This document shows, in pieces, positions 43,278-51,705 of a stretch of 64,000 nt of DNA. The stretch covers positions 18,536 through 82,535 of the forward strand of contig JAHJAR010000203.1 of the NCBI GenBank assembly GCA_018814045.1. Direction: 5' to 3'. The stretch comes from Planctomycetota bacterium (GTDB lineage: Bacteria > Planctomycetota > Phycisphaerae > UBA1845 > Fen-1342). Made by a program: the position numbers and the translations under genes. How positions within the stretch are numbered: the first letter of the stretch is position 1; every line of letters starts with the position of its first letter. Under the pieces are notes generated by a model. It saw only the letters and a program-made list of their open reading frames with translations. It did not search any database and was not told the origin of the DNA.

Positions 43278-46199
43278 ATGCAGCGCTCGCGCTCTATCGT
43301 TCTAACGGCCCTGGTGACTCCCTTGCTGCTAATGCAGGTGGACCTGTCCGGCTGCCTGCCGATATCCGCCACCGGGGGCACGACCTCAACAGCCAACGCC
43401 TTCAACTTACCGCCCACGGTCGTGATCAGCGCCGATCTGGTACGCGGCATCGCGCCGCTGACGGTGCGCTTCAGTTCCGTGGGCAGCTCGGACGACGGAC
43501 TGATCGTCGCCCGCTTGTGGAACTTCGCGGACGGCCAGACCAGTCAGGATATCTCGCCTTCGCATACCTTCGCCAACACCGGCGTGTACGCTGTGGCGCT
43601 CAGGTTGACCGACGACCGCGGGGCACAATCCACGCGCCGGCTGACGATCTACGTCACGGAGGCGCCCGTCGCCCGGATCAGCGTGGACCACCGCACGGCC
43701 GAATCGGCGCCGGCGATCTTCACCTTCGACGCCTCGCAATCCTATGACCCCGACGGCGAGATCGAGGAATACCAGTGGGATTTCGGCGACAGCTCGCGCG
43801 AACTGCTGCCGGTCGTCACGCACACTTACGCCACTTCCGGCACCTACCGGGCGCGGCTCACGGTAACCGACAACAACGGAGTGACCGGTACCGCCGAAGT
43901 GGTCATCGAGGTCGGCATTCGCACGCCCGAGATCGCCTTCCGCACTCCCCCCGCGACCATCACCAACATTGTCTGTTCGAACGACTCGCCTCTCTGGGTG
44001 TACACGGTCTTCGAGGTCGAGCCGAACGTACCCCGGACGATCAGTGCCGGGCTCGATGGTGACGATGACCCCTGCAACGCCCAAGCGGTGCTGTTCGACG
44101 CGGCGACGGGGGCGCGCGTGCGCACTCTGGCCGGTCACACCGACCGGGTCCTTGACGCGGTCTTCTCCGCCGACAGCACCATGGTGTTGACCGCCAGCGA
44201 TGACCGCACCCTGCGCCTCTACGACACGGCCACAGGCCAGCACGTGGAAACATATGGCGGCAATCTCGGCTCGATCACGTCCGCCGCCTTCTCGCCGGAT
44301 GGTGCGACGCTTGTCTTCGGCGAAGACACCGGTGCGGTCATCCTGCGGAACGTGAGTTCTGGTGCCATCGTGCGGCAGTTTGTCGGACATACATCGACCG
44401 TCAACGCCGTCGCGTTTTCGCCCGACGGGACGCAGATCCTGTCCGGCAGCGACGACCGCAGCGCGCTGCTCTGGAATGTCGCGGACGGGACGATCATACG
44501 GACGCTCACCGGGCACGCGTTCGGTGTGACATCCGTGGCGTTTTCGCCAACCGACGCGACCCTGGTGCTGACTGGCAGCGTTGACCAGGCGGCCAAACTG
44601 TGGGATACGAACAATGGGACGGTGTTGGTCTCGTACGAGCCGGTCCGCGATGGTGATCAGCTTGTTTCCGGGCACGCCAACAGCATTTCGGACGTGGCCT
44701 TCTCACCCGACGGCACCATGATCCTGACCGGGAGTGACGACCGCACTGCCAAGCTGTGGAGCGTGGCTGGCGGCCCCGAGTTGCGGACCCTCAGCGGGCA
44801 TGGCGATCGGGTCACCTCGGTCGGCTTCTCACCCGACGGAACGCAGGTCGTCACCGGCAGCGAAGACGCGACCGCGCTGATCTGGGATGCCACGACCGGT
44901 GAACCGGTCATGAGTTCGCTTCGGCCGGTGCGTGTCGTCGACGCCGGCGGAAACCTCCAGGCCACCTCGGACACCTGTACATCCGCGGTCAGTTCCGTGG
45001 CGTTCTCTCCCAGCGGTGCGTACATCCTGGCCGGCGTCGCCGCCCGCAACGACATCAAGCTGGACAGCAGCACCAGGCCCGCAGGCAACGACCTCAACCT
45101 CACCGTGCCGACACCGCTCGATCTGACCAACGTGGACATCGGCGAATACTATCTGTGGGCTGAGATCGACACCGACCGGACCGCCCCATCACGAACGTAC
45201 TCCGGCGCCCTCGTGAATGTGATCGCGCCCTTCACCGAAAGCGTCGACAACTTCACGCCGCGCGTCCCGCTTCGCAACGACCGCGCCTCGGTCATCGTCG
45301 CCCCCACGGACGACCGCCAGATATTCGACCTGGGAACTATGAGTAAGGGCGACCGACTGTACATCAGCCTGCTCTCCACGCCAGGCTACGGCGACTTCTA
45401 CGATGACGATGAATACAGCCTGCTGATCATGGATGCCGACGAGAAGGTCTTCGCCTGGTATCAGGACAACGGCGTCTTCTTCACCCCGGATGCAAAGCTG
45501 GTCATCGGGCACAGCAGCACGCACTACTACGTCGTCATCGACCGGGGACACAGCGTAAACCTGCACGTGCAGCGGGGCGGCACACTCACCCCGCGCACCC
45601 AGCGCATCTACCTCAACTTCGATGGCGCGCAGAACGTCTCTGTCGCAGGCGAACCGCCGGTCGATATCGGGGCTTTCGACGCGAGCGACATCCGCACCGG
45701 CTGGGGTGCGCCCGAAACCACCATCATCAAGAACAAGATCGAGGAGACCGTTAAGGCGATGTACGCGGACTGGCCGAACATCGTCATCTCTACCAGCGAC
45801 GATGCCGGCGCTCCGCCAGATCGACCGTACCAGACCGTCTATTTCGGCAGCTCGAGCTTGTTTTTCCTGGGTATCGCCGACTACATCGACCCGCGCAACG
45901 ATACGTTGACCGGCTCAGCCATCGTCGCGACCGATACGTTCGACTACGATTATCCCACGCTGACCGCCGAGGAAATGGGGTTCGCGATCGGGGCGACGGC
46001 CGTGCACGAGAGCGGGCACCTGTTGGGCTTGCGCCACACCGATCTGGCCGGCGACGTTATGAGCTATTCGACCTCCGCAACCGACACTACTCAGGGCTTC
46101 CGCAACGACGCCCCGCTCACGGCGAGTGAGCAGTACAACGCGCAGATCGGCTACCAGGATGCGCGGACGCTGTTCGACGAAATCTTCGGCACGGATTAA
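43278..46199 (+). CDS. PKD-WD40-metzincin lipoprotein (putative zinc protease)
   Basis: A 973-residue protein with signal and lipobox-like LSGC (residues ~22-26). Two PKD domains (~45-210) carry the YDPDGEI and WDFGD signatures. About seven WD40 repeats follow (~250-600), with GHxxxVxxVAFSPDGTxxxxGSDDRTAxLW units. A presequence-C-terminal-type (PPC) Ig-like region comes next (~660-790). The C-terminal domain contains H910-E-S-G-H-L-L-G-L-R-H920, the zinc-binding motif of metzincins, and a following VMSYS (Met-turn-like). It is therefore a likely surface-anchored metalloprotease. GAGGAG seven bases before the ATG at 43278 sets the start; the upstream extension is not coding. It is divergent from the CAP gene. 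Confidence 0.9.
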   Translation: MQRSRSIVLTALVTPLLLMQVDLSGCLPISATGGTTSTANAFNLPPTVVISADLVRGIAPLTVRFSSVGSSDDGLIVARLWNFADGQTSQDISPSHTFANTGVYAVALRLTDDRGAQSTRRLTIYVTEAPVARISVDHRTAESAPAIFTFDASQSYDPDGEIEEYQWDFGDSSRELLPVVTHTYATSGTYRARLTVTDNNGVTGTAEVVIEVGIRTPEIAFRTPPATITNIVCSNDSPLWVYTVFEVEPNVPRTISAGLDGDDDPCNAQAVLFDAATGARVRTLAGHTDRVLDAVFSADSTMVLTASDDRTLRLYDTATGQHVETYGGNLGSITSAAFSPDGATLVFGEDTGAVILRNVSSGAIVRQFVGHTSTVNAVAFSPDGTQILSGSDDRSALLWNVADGTIIRTLTGHAFGVTSVAFSPTDATLVLTGSVDQAAKLWDTNNGTVLVSYEPVRDGDQLVSGHANSISDVAFSPDGTMILTGSDDRTAKLWSVAGGPELRTLSGHGDRVTSVGFSPDGTQVVTGSEDATALIWDATTGEPVMSSLRPVRVVDAGGNLQATSDTCTSAVSSVAFSPSGAYILAGVAARNDIKLDSSTRPAGNDLNLTVPTPLDLTNVDIGEYYLWAEIDTDRTAPSRTYSGALVNVIAPFTESVDNFTPRVPLRNDRASVIVAPTDDRQIFDLGTMSKGDRLYISLLSTPGYGDFYDDDEYSLLIMDADEKVFAWYQDNGVFFTPDAKLVIGHSSTHYYVVIDRGHSVNLHVQRGGTLTPRTQRIYLNFDGAQNVSVAGEPPVDIGAFDASDIRTGWGAPETTIIKNKIEETVKAMYADWPNIVISTSDDAGAPPDRPYQTVYFGSSSLFFLGIADYIDPRNDTLTGSAIVATDTFDYDYPTLTAEEMGFAIGATAVHESGHLLGLRHTDLAGDVMSYSTSATDTTQGFRNDAPLTASEQYNAQIGYQDARTLFDEIFGTD

Positions 46200-46229
46200 T
46201 GCACCCAGGTCAATAACTCTGCTATCTGA

Positions 46230-46260
46230 ACCGCGGCCGGGCTCGTGTCCCGGCCGCGGT
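46230..46260 (+). terminator. Hairpin terminator of the metzincin lipoprotein gene
   Basis: A perfect 12-bp stem (46230-46241 with 46249-46260) closes a 7-base loop and is followed by CTTTG. It lies 30 bases after the stop codon. The T-run is short. Confidence 0.75.
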
Positions 46261-46424
46261 CTTTGGGATTCACACTGATTTCATGGGCCGCAGAGGTGGG
46301 GCCGTCGCGGCGCAGAACACGCCTGGCAACCAGGAAACGCTGGTCTCAACCCGGGGGCGGTGAGACGTATCTGCCCAACCCGCGTTTTTGCTCTGGTCCG
46401 CCCAAACATACCTGGACAACACGA

Positions 46425-46452
46425 TTGCGTACCGCGTACTTCTCGCTACAAT
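46425..46452 (+). promoter_or_regulatory. Candidate promoter of the LacI-family gene
   Basis: TTGCGT (46425-46430), 16-bp spacer and TACAAT (46447-46452). Initiation near 46459 gives a leader of about 80 bases. Confidence 0.45.
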
Positions 46453-46540
46453 GCTCGCAGGTTGCGTAAGCGCTCGCGGGGTACATCGGTGGGCGCGGTC
46501 CTTGTTTCCACTTGGTCCCCAACGCAGCAAGGGCACATCC

Positions 46541-47545
46541 ATGGCAAGAGTCACCATCGAAGACATCAGCCGCCGAACCGATTTGTCCCGCGGCACCGTA
46601 TCGCGTGCGCTCAACGACCGCCCGGACATCAGCGAGCAGACCAAGCAGCGCGTCATGAAGGCGGTCCGCGAGCTGAACTACGTCCCCAGCCGCGCGGCGC
46701 GCTCGCTGGCCACCGGCCGCAACTACGCGGTCGCCGTGGTTGTCGATGATCTGCACTCCGGACTGGCAACGGCGTTCTTGCGGGGTGCGTATAGGCGCGC
46801 CCAGCACGCCCGGTATTCCGTCCACCTGGTGGAGTTGGGCGACAGTGACAGCGAGAGCTCGGACAGGTTGCGCAACCTCTCCGCCGAGAACATCGATGCC
46901 GTTCTCGTTGCGACCCCGCTCAGCGGAGCGTTGGCCGGCACGATCCGCGAGGCGCTGGGCGAGCGTCCCCTGGCGAGCTGCTGGGAACTGGCGGCCATCG
47001 GCGTGGACACCCTGATTCCCGACCAGATCGAATCCGGTCGGCTCAGCGCCCGCAACATCCTGCGGAATGGGGTCCACGATCTGCTCTACGTCCACGCCCG
47101 CGGCAGCGTCGGCGCCGACCAGCGGTTGAATGGCTTCACTGCGGTTTGCCGCGAGCATGGCCTCGACGCAAACACCATCGTCGCTGAGCTGCAATCCGGG
47201 CAGTCCGACCATGCCGACCGGTTCAATCAGCTTCGACCACACCTGGAGCACGCCCGGGCCGTCGCCGCCAGCGACGATTTCCTCGCCATACAGATCATGC
47301 TCTGGTGCCAGCGAATCGGGAAGATCCCCGGGGAAGACATCGCCATCATCGGCCAGGGGAACGAGCACATCGGCTCGCAGATCCACCCGACGCTCTCGAC
47401 GGTGGATTTGTGCGGCGAGGAGCTGGGTCAACGGGCTATGGATATCGTCCTGCAGCGGCTGGGCAAGGAGCGTATGGACGCGCCGCAGACGACACGGATC
47501 GCACCACGTTTCCTCGATAGAGAGACTACCCGCTGTCTCGGCTGA
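46541..47545 (+). CDS. LacI-family transcriptional regulator
   Basis: A 334-residue regulator. Residues 3-24 form the DNA-binding helix-turn-helix (VTIEDISRRTDLSRGTVSRALN), then the hinge helix NYVPSRAARSLATGR. The rest is a periplasmic-binding-protein-like effector domain (VAVVVDDLHSGLATAFLRGAYRRA to STVDLCGEELGQRAMDIVLQRL). The effector is unknown, and no sugar operon is nearby; a link to the downstream PTS genes is possible but weak. The ATG at 46541 fits the conserved N-terminus. No strong ribosome-binding site is present. Confidence 0.92.
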   Translation: MARVTIEDISRRTDLSRGTVSRALNDRPDISEQTKQRVMKAVRELNYVPSRAARSLATGRNYAVAVVVDDLHSGLATAFLRGAYRRAQHARYSVHLVELGDSDSESSDRLRNLSAENIDAVLVATPLSGALAGTIREALGERPLASCWELAAIGVDTLIPDQIESGRLSARNILRNGVHDLLYVHARGSVGADQRLNGFTAVCREHGLDANTIVAELQSGQSDHADRFNQLRPHLEHARAVAASDDFLAIQIMLWCQRIGKIPGEDIAIIGQGNEHIGSQIHPTLSTVDLCGEELGQRAMDIVLQRLGKERMDAPQTTRIAPRFLDRETTRCLG

Positions 47546-47939
47546 ACCGCCACCCGGCCTCCACCGCACACAACCTCTTGTATTATATAGAGATAGTGTT
47601 CACTGGCGCTTTGCGCAGATCACTTCGACGGAGCTGGGCGGCTCGGAAGCGGACATGGTGTATCGTGTTCAGCGGCGTTCCAGCACGACATTCCCAGGCT
47701 ATGGTAACTGCTTGACGGGGTCGCGGGGCATCGAATACAGTGGTCGGAGAACAGTGATTTGCACAGCCTGGGCACAGCTCGCGGTCGCACGTTTCCGGCA
47801 CGGAAAGGTCGCAGGGAGTGTTTGTCGACACAGCGGGAGCCAGTACGGAAAGGGAGTCTGGACGCCCCGGGTGTCCCGGCACGATCACAGCGCGGGCGGC
47901 AGCAGCGTCGCCGTCCAGCCGCACACAGGAGAGGCCGCA
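47546..47939 (+). other. 394-bp intergenic region upstream of hpf
   Basis: It contains an AT-rich TATTATATAG stretch near 47581, and a promoter candidate at 47712-47741. A frame running through it has no ribosome-binding site and is not conserved-looking, so hpf starts at 47940. Confidence 0.5.
47712..47741 (+). promoter_or_regulatory. Candidate promoter of the hpf-pts cluster
   Basis: TTGACG (47712-47717), 18-bp spacer and TACAGT (47736-47741). Initiation near 47748 would leave a leader of about 190 bases before hpf. Confidence 0.45.
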
Positions 47940-48269
47940 ATGCAGGTTACCGTTTCCGCCCGACATATAGGGGTGACCGAGGCGCAGAAGAGCTACTGCC
48001 AGGAGAAGGCGTCCCGCCTTGAGCGATTCTATAACCGCATCCAGTCGATTGAAGTCGTGCTCGACGGCAACGCCGGCAAGCACACTGCGGAAGTAATCGT
48101 CCATACCGAGCGTTCCCAGCCATTCGTGGCCAAGGAGGAGAACGAGGACCTTTACGCCGCCATCGACATCCTGGTTGACAAGATCGAGCGCCAACTCAGG
48201 GACCACAAGGAGAAGCTGCGCAATCGCAAGCACCCTCGGCGTTCGACCCCCGAGGACCAGACGCCGTAA
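47940..48269 (+). CDS. hpf: Ribosome hibernation factor HPF/RaiA family
   Basis: A 109-residue member of the short hibernation-factor family that sits in the tRNA/mRNA channel of idle ribosomes. It begins MQVTVSARHIGVTEAQKSYCQEKASRLERF and has the two-helix, four-strand order, ending EENEDLYAAIDILVDKIERQLRDHKEKLRNRK with the basic patch expected on the second helix. The long C-terminal dimerisation domain is missing, so it is the short type. The start at 47940 follows GGAGAGG by 5 bases. It leads the cluster with ptsN, ptsH and ptsI, the order seen around rpoN in proteobacteria, though rpoN is absent here. Confidence 0.93.
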   Translation: MQVTVSARHIGVTEAQKSYCQEKASRLERFYNRIQSIEVVLDGNAGKHTAEVIVHTERSQPFVAKEENEDLYAAIDILVDKIERQLRDHKEKLRNRKHPRRSTPEDQTP

Positions 48270-48296
48270 GATTGGCGCACGTGACCGGAGACTGTG

Positions 48297-48776
48297 ATGA
48301 AGCTGCTCGACCTGATCCAGCCCAACGCGATTGTCAGTGAATTGACGGCGACCGACCGCAATGGCGTAATCCGGGAGCTGGTTCAGGTGCTCGTCGAGGC
48401 CGGGTTAATCGAGGTCAACACCGCGGACAGCGTCACCAAGTCGATTGTGGCCCGCGAGCGCACGCGGGGCACGACGGGTTTTGGAAAGGGGGTGGCGGTG
48501 CCCCACGCCAAGGTCGAGGGGCTCGAACGTGTAATCGCGGCCGTGGGCCGCAGCAGCCGGGGGATCGACTTCGCCTCACTCGATGGTGAGCCGGTCTTCG
48601 GCGTGTTCTTGATTGTCAGTCCGGCCGACAAGGCCGAGGAGCACTTGCGAGCAATGGACCTGGTGTTTCGCCACCTGCAGCAGGAGAAATTCCGCAAGTT
48701 CCTGCGTCAGTCGGACAAACCGGAGACGGTTCTCGATCTGTTGAAGGAGGCGGACGAGAAGCTGCTGGTAACGTAG
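48297..48776 (+). CDS. ptsN: PTS IIA domain protein, nitrogen-regulatory (PtsN) type
   Basis: A 159-residue stand-alone IIA domain of the fructose/mannitol family. The phospho-accepting His is in GVAVPHAKVEGL, and DGEPVFGVFLIVSPADKAEEHLRAM and the C-terminal helix match the fold. No IIB or IIC domain is attached, and none is in the window, so a regulatory role like PtsN is likely. GGAG six bases before the ATG at 48297 supports that start over the GTG at 48294. It follows hpf by 27 bases. Confidence 0.9.
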   Translation: MKLLDLIQPNAIVSELTATDRNGVIRELVQVLVEAGLIEVNTADSVTKSIVARERTRGTTGFGKGVAVPHAKVEGLERVIAAVGRSSRGIDFASLDGEPVFGVFLIVSPADKAEEHLRAMDLVFRHLQQEKFRKFLRQSDKPETVLDLLKEADEKLLVT

Positions 48777-48798
48777 ACCGTCACGGGAGACGGTCTGT

Positions 48799-49101
48799 TT
48801 GAGCAAAGGCATGCGTGATTTGGACCTGCGCGTGGCAGCCGAACGAGAAGTGATTATCAGGAACAAGGAAGGGCTGCACTTCCGTCCCATCATGCAGTTG
48901 GTCGACACTGCTTCGCGCTTTTCCGCTCGCATCAGTCTCAACTGCGAGGAGCGCCAGGCGGACGGCCGCAGCCCCATGGAACTGCTGATGCTGGTCGCCA
49001 CGCAGGGTACCCGGGTGAAGATCGTCGCCGAAGGGGAAGATGCCGGTGGCGCTCTGGACGCCCTGATCGCGCTGATTGAATCGGGATTCGGCGAAGACTG
49101 A
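48799..49101 (+). CDS. ptsH: HPr-family phosphocarrier protein
   Basis: A ~100-residue HPr. The active-site region is NKEGLHFRPIMQLVDTASRFSA, with the phospho-His and following Arg conserved (LHFRP instead of the usual LHARP). The second region, DGRSPMELLMLVATQGT, corresponds to the Ser46 regulatory loop and has Ser at a plausible place. It receives phosphate from PtsI and would pass it to PtsN. The start is uncertain: TTG at 48799 has GGGAG nine bases upstream, while the ATG at 48811 has none. Confidence 0.85.
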   Translation: MSKGMRDLDLRVAAEREVIIRNKEGLHFRPIMQLVDTASRFSARISLNCEERQADGRSPMELLMLVATQGTRVKIVAEGEDAGGALDALIALIESGFGED

Positions 49102-49186
49102 TCGGACGACCGACGAAACAGATGTTGACGGTTTGCTGCGGCCCTTCCCCGTGAAGCGGCCGCCCTGACCGCGTTTAGCGCGGGCC

Positions 49187-50926
49187 ATGATTACAAAAAA
49201 GGGAATTAGCGCCTCGCCCGGCGTGGCGATCGGCCCGACTCTGGTGCTCGACACCGAAGAGTTCCGCATTCCGCGCCGCACCATCGACCCCTCGCAGGTT
49301 CCAGCGCAGATTCAGACGCTCGATGCGGCCCTCGATGCGTCGCGCCAGGAGGTCAGCGAGCTGCGCCTCAGTGCGGCCCGCAAGCTCGGCGGCAAGACCG
49401 CCACCATCTTCGAGTTCCACGAGCAGTTCATCGCTGATCCCAAGTTGCGAACCAACGTGGTCGAATTGATCGAGCAGCACCGCTACACCGCCGCCTACTC
49501 CTTCGCGCAGGTGATGAATCGCTGGCAGCGCGTCTTCCAAACCGTCGCCGATCCCTATTTGAAAGAGCGTGTACGCGATTTGTTCGACATCGAGAAGCGT
49601 GTGTTGCGCCACATCCTGGGCAGCGTCCGCGAAGACATCTCGCGCCTGACCGAGTCGGTCGTGATCGTCGCGCACGATCTGACCCCCTCGCAGGCCGTCT
49701 CGCTCGATCGCCAGCATATCCTCGGGCTCGCAATCAACGTCGGCGGCCAGACCTCACACATGGCGATCATCGCGCGCATGCACGGGATTCCCGCGGTCGT
49801 GGCCCTCAACGACATCACCAGCGACGTCTCCGGTGGCGAGACCGTCATCATCGACGGCACGCACGGCATCGTCATCGCCAACCCCGATGCGGATGCCGTC
49901 GAACGCTACCGCACGCAGGAGCGTGAATACCACGCTTTTGAGCTGGAGCTGGCCGGGCTGCGCGATCTGCCCGCGGTCACCCGCGACGGCGTGCCCGTCA
50001 GCCTGATGGCGAACATCGAATTCGCCGAGGAAACGCAGGCCGCCATGGATGCCGGGGCGGCGGGCGTGGGGCTGTATCGTTCCGAGTTCCTCTTTCTGTC
50101 GGGCCCACGCCTGCCCACCGAGGAACAGCAGTACGAAGCATTTCGCACCGCCGCACGCCATGCCGGCGGCAAAACCACCATCATCCGCACGATGGACCTC
50201 GGGGCCGACAAGATGGCGGAGTCCATTGGTGCGCCGCACGACCACAACCCCGTGCTCGGCCTGCGCTCGCTGCGCTACTGCCTCCAGCACCTGGACATGT
50301 TCAAGACCCATCTGCGGGCCATTCTGCGCGCCTCGGTCGAGGGCAATGTGCAGATCATGTTCCCGATGATCACTACTCTGATGGAGCTGCGCCAGGCCAA
50401 GGCCACCCTCGCCGACGTGATGGAGGACCTCGAGGAGGAGGAGATTCCCTTCCGGCGCGACCTGGCGACCGGCATCATGGTGGAAACTCCCGCCGCGGCC
50501 CTGCTCAGCAGCGCGTTCGCCAAGGAGGCCGCTTTCTTCAGCATCGGCACGAACGATCTGACGCAGTACACGCTAGCGGTCGACCGCGGCAACGAGCGCG
50601 TCTCGCACCTGTATTCACCGCACAATCCCGCCGTGCTGCGGCTGATCCGGCAGGTGATCCGGGCCGCCCGGGTCGGCAACATCCCGGTTGCCCTGTGTGG
50701 AGAGATGGCCGGCGCACCGATCTACACGCAGTTGCTGCTCGGTCTGGGGCTGCGCGCGCTCTCGATGGCCCCGAAGGACATCCCGGAAATCAAGAAGGTA
50801 ATCCGCTCCACCACCATCGCGCGCTGCGAGAAGATCGCCCGCCGGATCATGCGTTTCGACGCCGATCGTCAGGTTCTGAACTACCTGCGCGACAACCTGC
50901 GTGCCATCGGGCCGGAGTTCATCTGA
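49187..50926 (+). CDS. ptsI: Phosphoenolpyruvate-protein phosphotransferase (enzyme I)
   Basis: Enzyme I takes phosphate from PEP and gives it to HPr. The 579-residue product has the standard parts: KGISASPGVAIGP at the N-terminus, the HPr-binding helices, the phospho-His in VGGQTSHMAIIARMHGIPAVV, and the C-terminal PEP barrel with GLYRSEFLFL, RTMDLGADK, FSIGTNDLTQYTLAVDRGN and VALCGEMAG with the catalytic Cys. There is no N-terminal GAF domain, so it is PtsI rather than PtsP. No sugar-specific IIBC genes are nearby. Confidence 0.95.
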   Translation: MITKKGISASPGVAIGPTLVLDTEEFRIPRRTIDPSQVPAQIQTLDAALDASRQEVSELRLSAARKLGGKTATIFEFHEQFIADPKLRTNVVELIEQHRYTAAYSFAQVMNRWQRVFQTVADPYLKERVRDLFDIEKRVLRHILGSVREDISRLTESVVIVAHDLTPSQAVSLDRQHILGLAINVGGQTSHMAIIARMHGIPAVVALNDITSDVSGGETVIIDGTHGIVIANPDADAVERYRTQEREYHAFELELAGLRDLPAVTRDGVPVSLMANIEFAEETQAAMDAGAAGVGLYRSEFLFLSGPRLPTEEQQYEAFRTAARHAGGKTTIIRTMDLGADKMAESIGAPHDHNPVLGLRSLRYCLQHLDMFKTHLRAILRASVEGNVQIMFPMITTLMELRQAKATLADVMEDLEEEEIPFRRDLATGIMVETPAAALLSSAFAKEAAFFSIGTNDLTQYTLAVDRGNERVSHLYSPHNPAVLRLIRQVIRAARVGNIPVALCGEMAGAPIYTQLLLGLGLRALSMAPKDIPEIKKVIRSTTIARCEKIARRIMRFDADRQVLNYLRDNLRAIGPEFI

Positions 50927-51705
50927 TGCACGCGTCACCCCCCCAAGGTCATCCAGCCGGCAGCGCTGCGGGGGCTGCTGGAGAACGCTTTCGCGCGGCC
51001 ATTGTGTACACCATCGCGGGCGACCTGCGCTTCCTCGCCCATCACGACGAATTGCGCATGCTGGCCCGCGCCATGGTGCGCGCCGACTGGCCGCTGCGCT
51101 ACTCCCAGGGCTTCAACCCTCAACCACGACTCGTCCTGCCTCTGCCGCGCAGCGTCGGGACCGCCTGTGACCATCAGGGGGCGCTCGTCGATCTCGCCGC
51201 CCCGCGCAGCCCGGCGGACCTTTGCAGCAGCTTGACGGCGACTCTGCCGCGGCAATGCGCGCTGCAACGTGTGATCGCTCCGGTTCCCAGCGCCACGCCC
51301 CACGCCCAATCTGTCACCTACGAACTGCCGCTGGCCGCGACGGACGCTGCCCACATGGGGCCGCGCATCCGGCGTCTGCTGGCACTGAGCGAACTGAACA
51401 TCGAGCGCAGCTACGGTCCCGACAAGCCGTCGCGCGCCATCGATATCCGACCTTTTGTCGACACAATCGTACTCGACGGTCAGGTCCTGCGGCTGCGGCT
51501 GCGCTACTGCGACCAACGCACCGCCCGACCGTCCGAGCTCATCACGGAACTGGGCCTCGCCGCCGAAGAACACAACCATCGTGTCCGGCGGGCCGAGGTC
51601 ACATGGGACATCGAGCTCACGGGCCCCACTGCGCGGCCCGCAGCTCTCGAAAGGATCTCACTTGGCCAAGAAGAAAGCGACGACCTCTCGCAAGCGAGTC
51701 ACTAG
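50926..51705 (+). CDS. DUF2344 protein (TIGR03936, radical-SAM-linked)
   Basis: A 259-residue protein matching the DUF2344 family, often encoded beside or fused to a radical-SAM protein and next to RNase E/G. Signatures are YTIAGDLRFLAHHDELRMLARAMVRADWPLRYSQGFNPQPRLVLPLPRSVG near the N-terminus and the later RSYGP-like loop. The function is unknown; the neighbourhood suggests RNA modification or processing. The ATG at 50926 overlaps the ptsI stop (TGATG), so translation is coupled. No separate radical-SAM gene is in the window. Confidence 0.85.
   Translation: MHASPPQGHPAGSAAGAAGERFRAAIVYTIAGDLRFLAHHDELRMLARAMVRADWPLRYSQGFNPQPRLVLPLPRSVGTACDHQGALVDLAAPRSPADLCSSLTATLPRQCALQRVIAPVPSATPHAQSVTYELPLAATDAAHMGPRIRRLLALSELNIERSYGPDKPSRAIDIRPFVDTIVLDGQVLRLRLRYCDQRTARPSELITELGLAAEEHNHRVRRAEVTWDIELTGPTARPAALERISLGQEESDDLSQASH

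Larger units (their letters stand above)
46200..46540. other. 341-bp intergenic region with terminator and promoter
   Basis: It holds the hairpin terminator of the metzincin gene and, further on, the probable promoter of the LacI-family gene. Sequence between them is unremarkable. Confidence 0.6.

Noticed and set aside
44000..45000. Tandem repeats in the WD40 region as a possible CRISPR-like or satellite array
   Set aside because: The periodicity is that of coding WD40 units (about 125 bases) with divergent DNA, fully explained by the protein.
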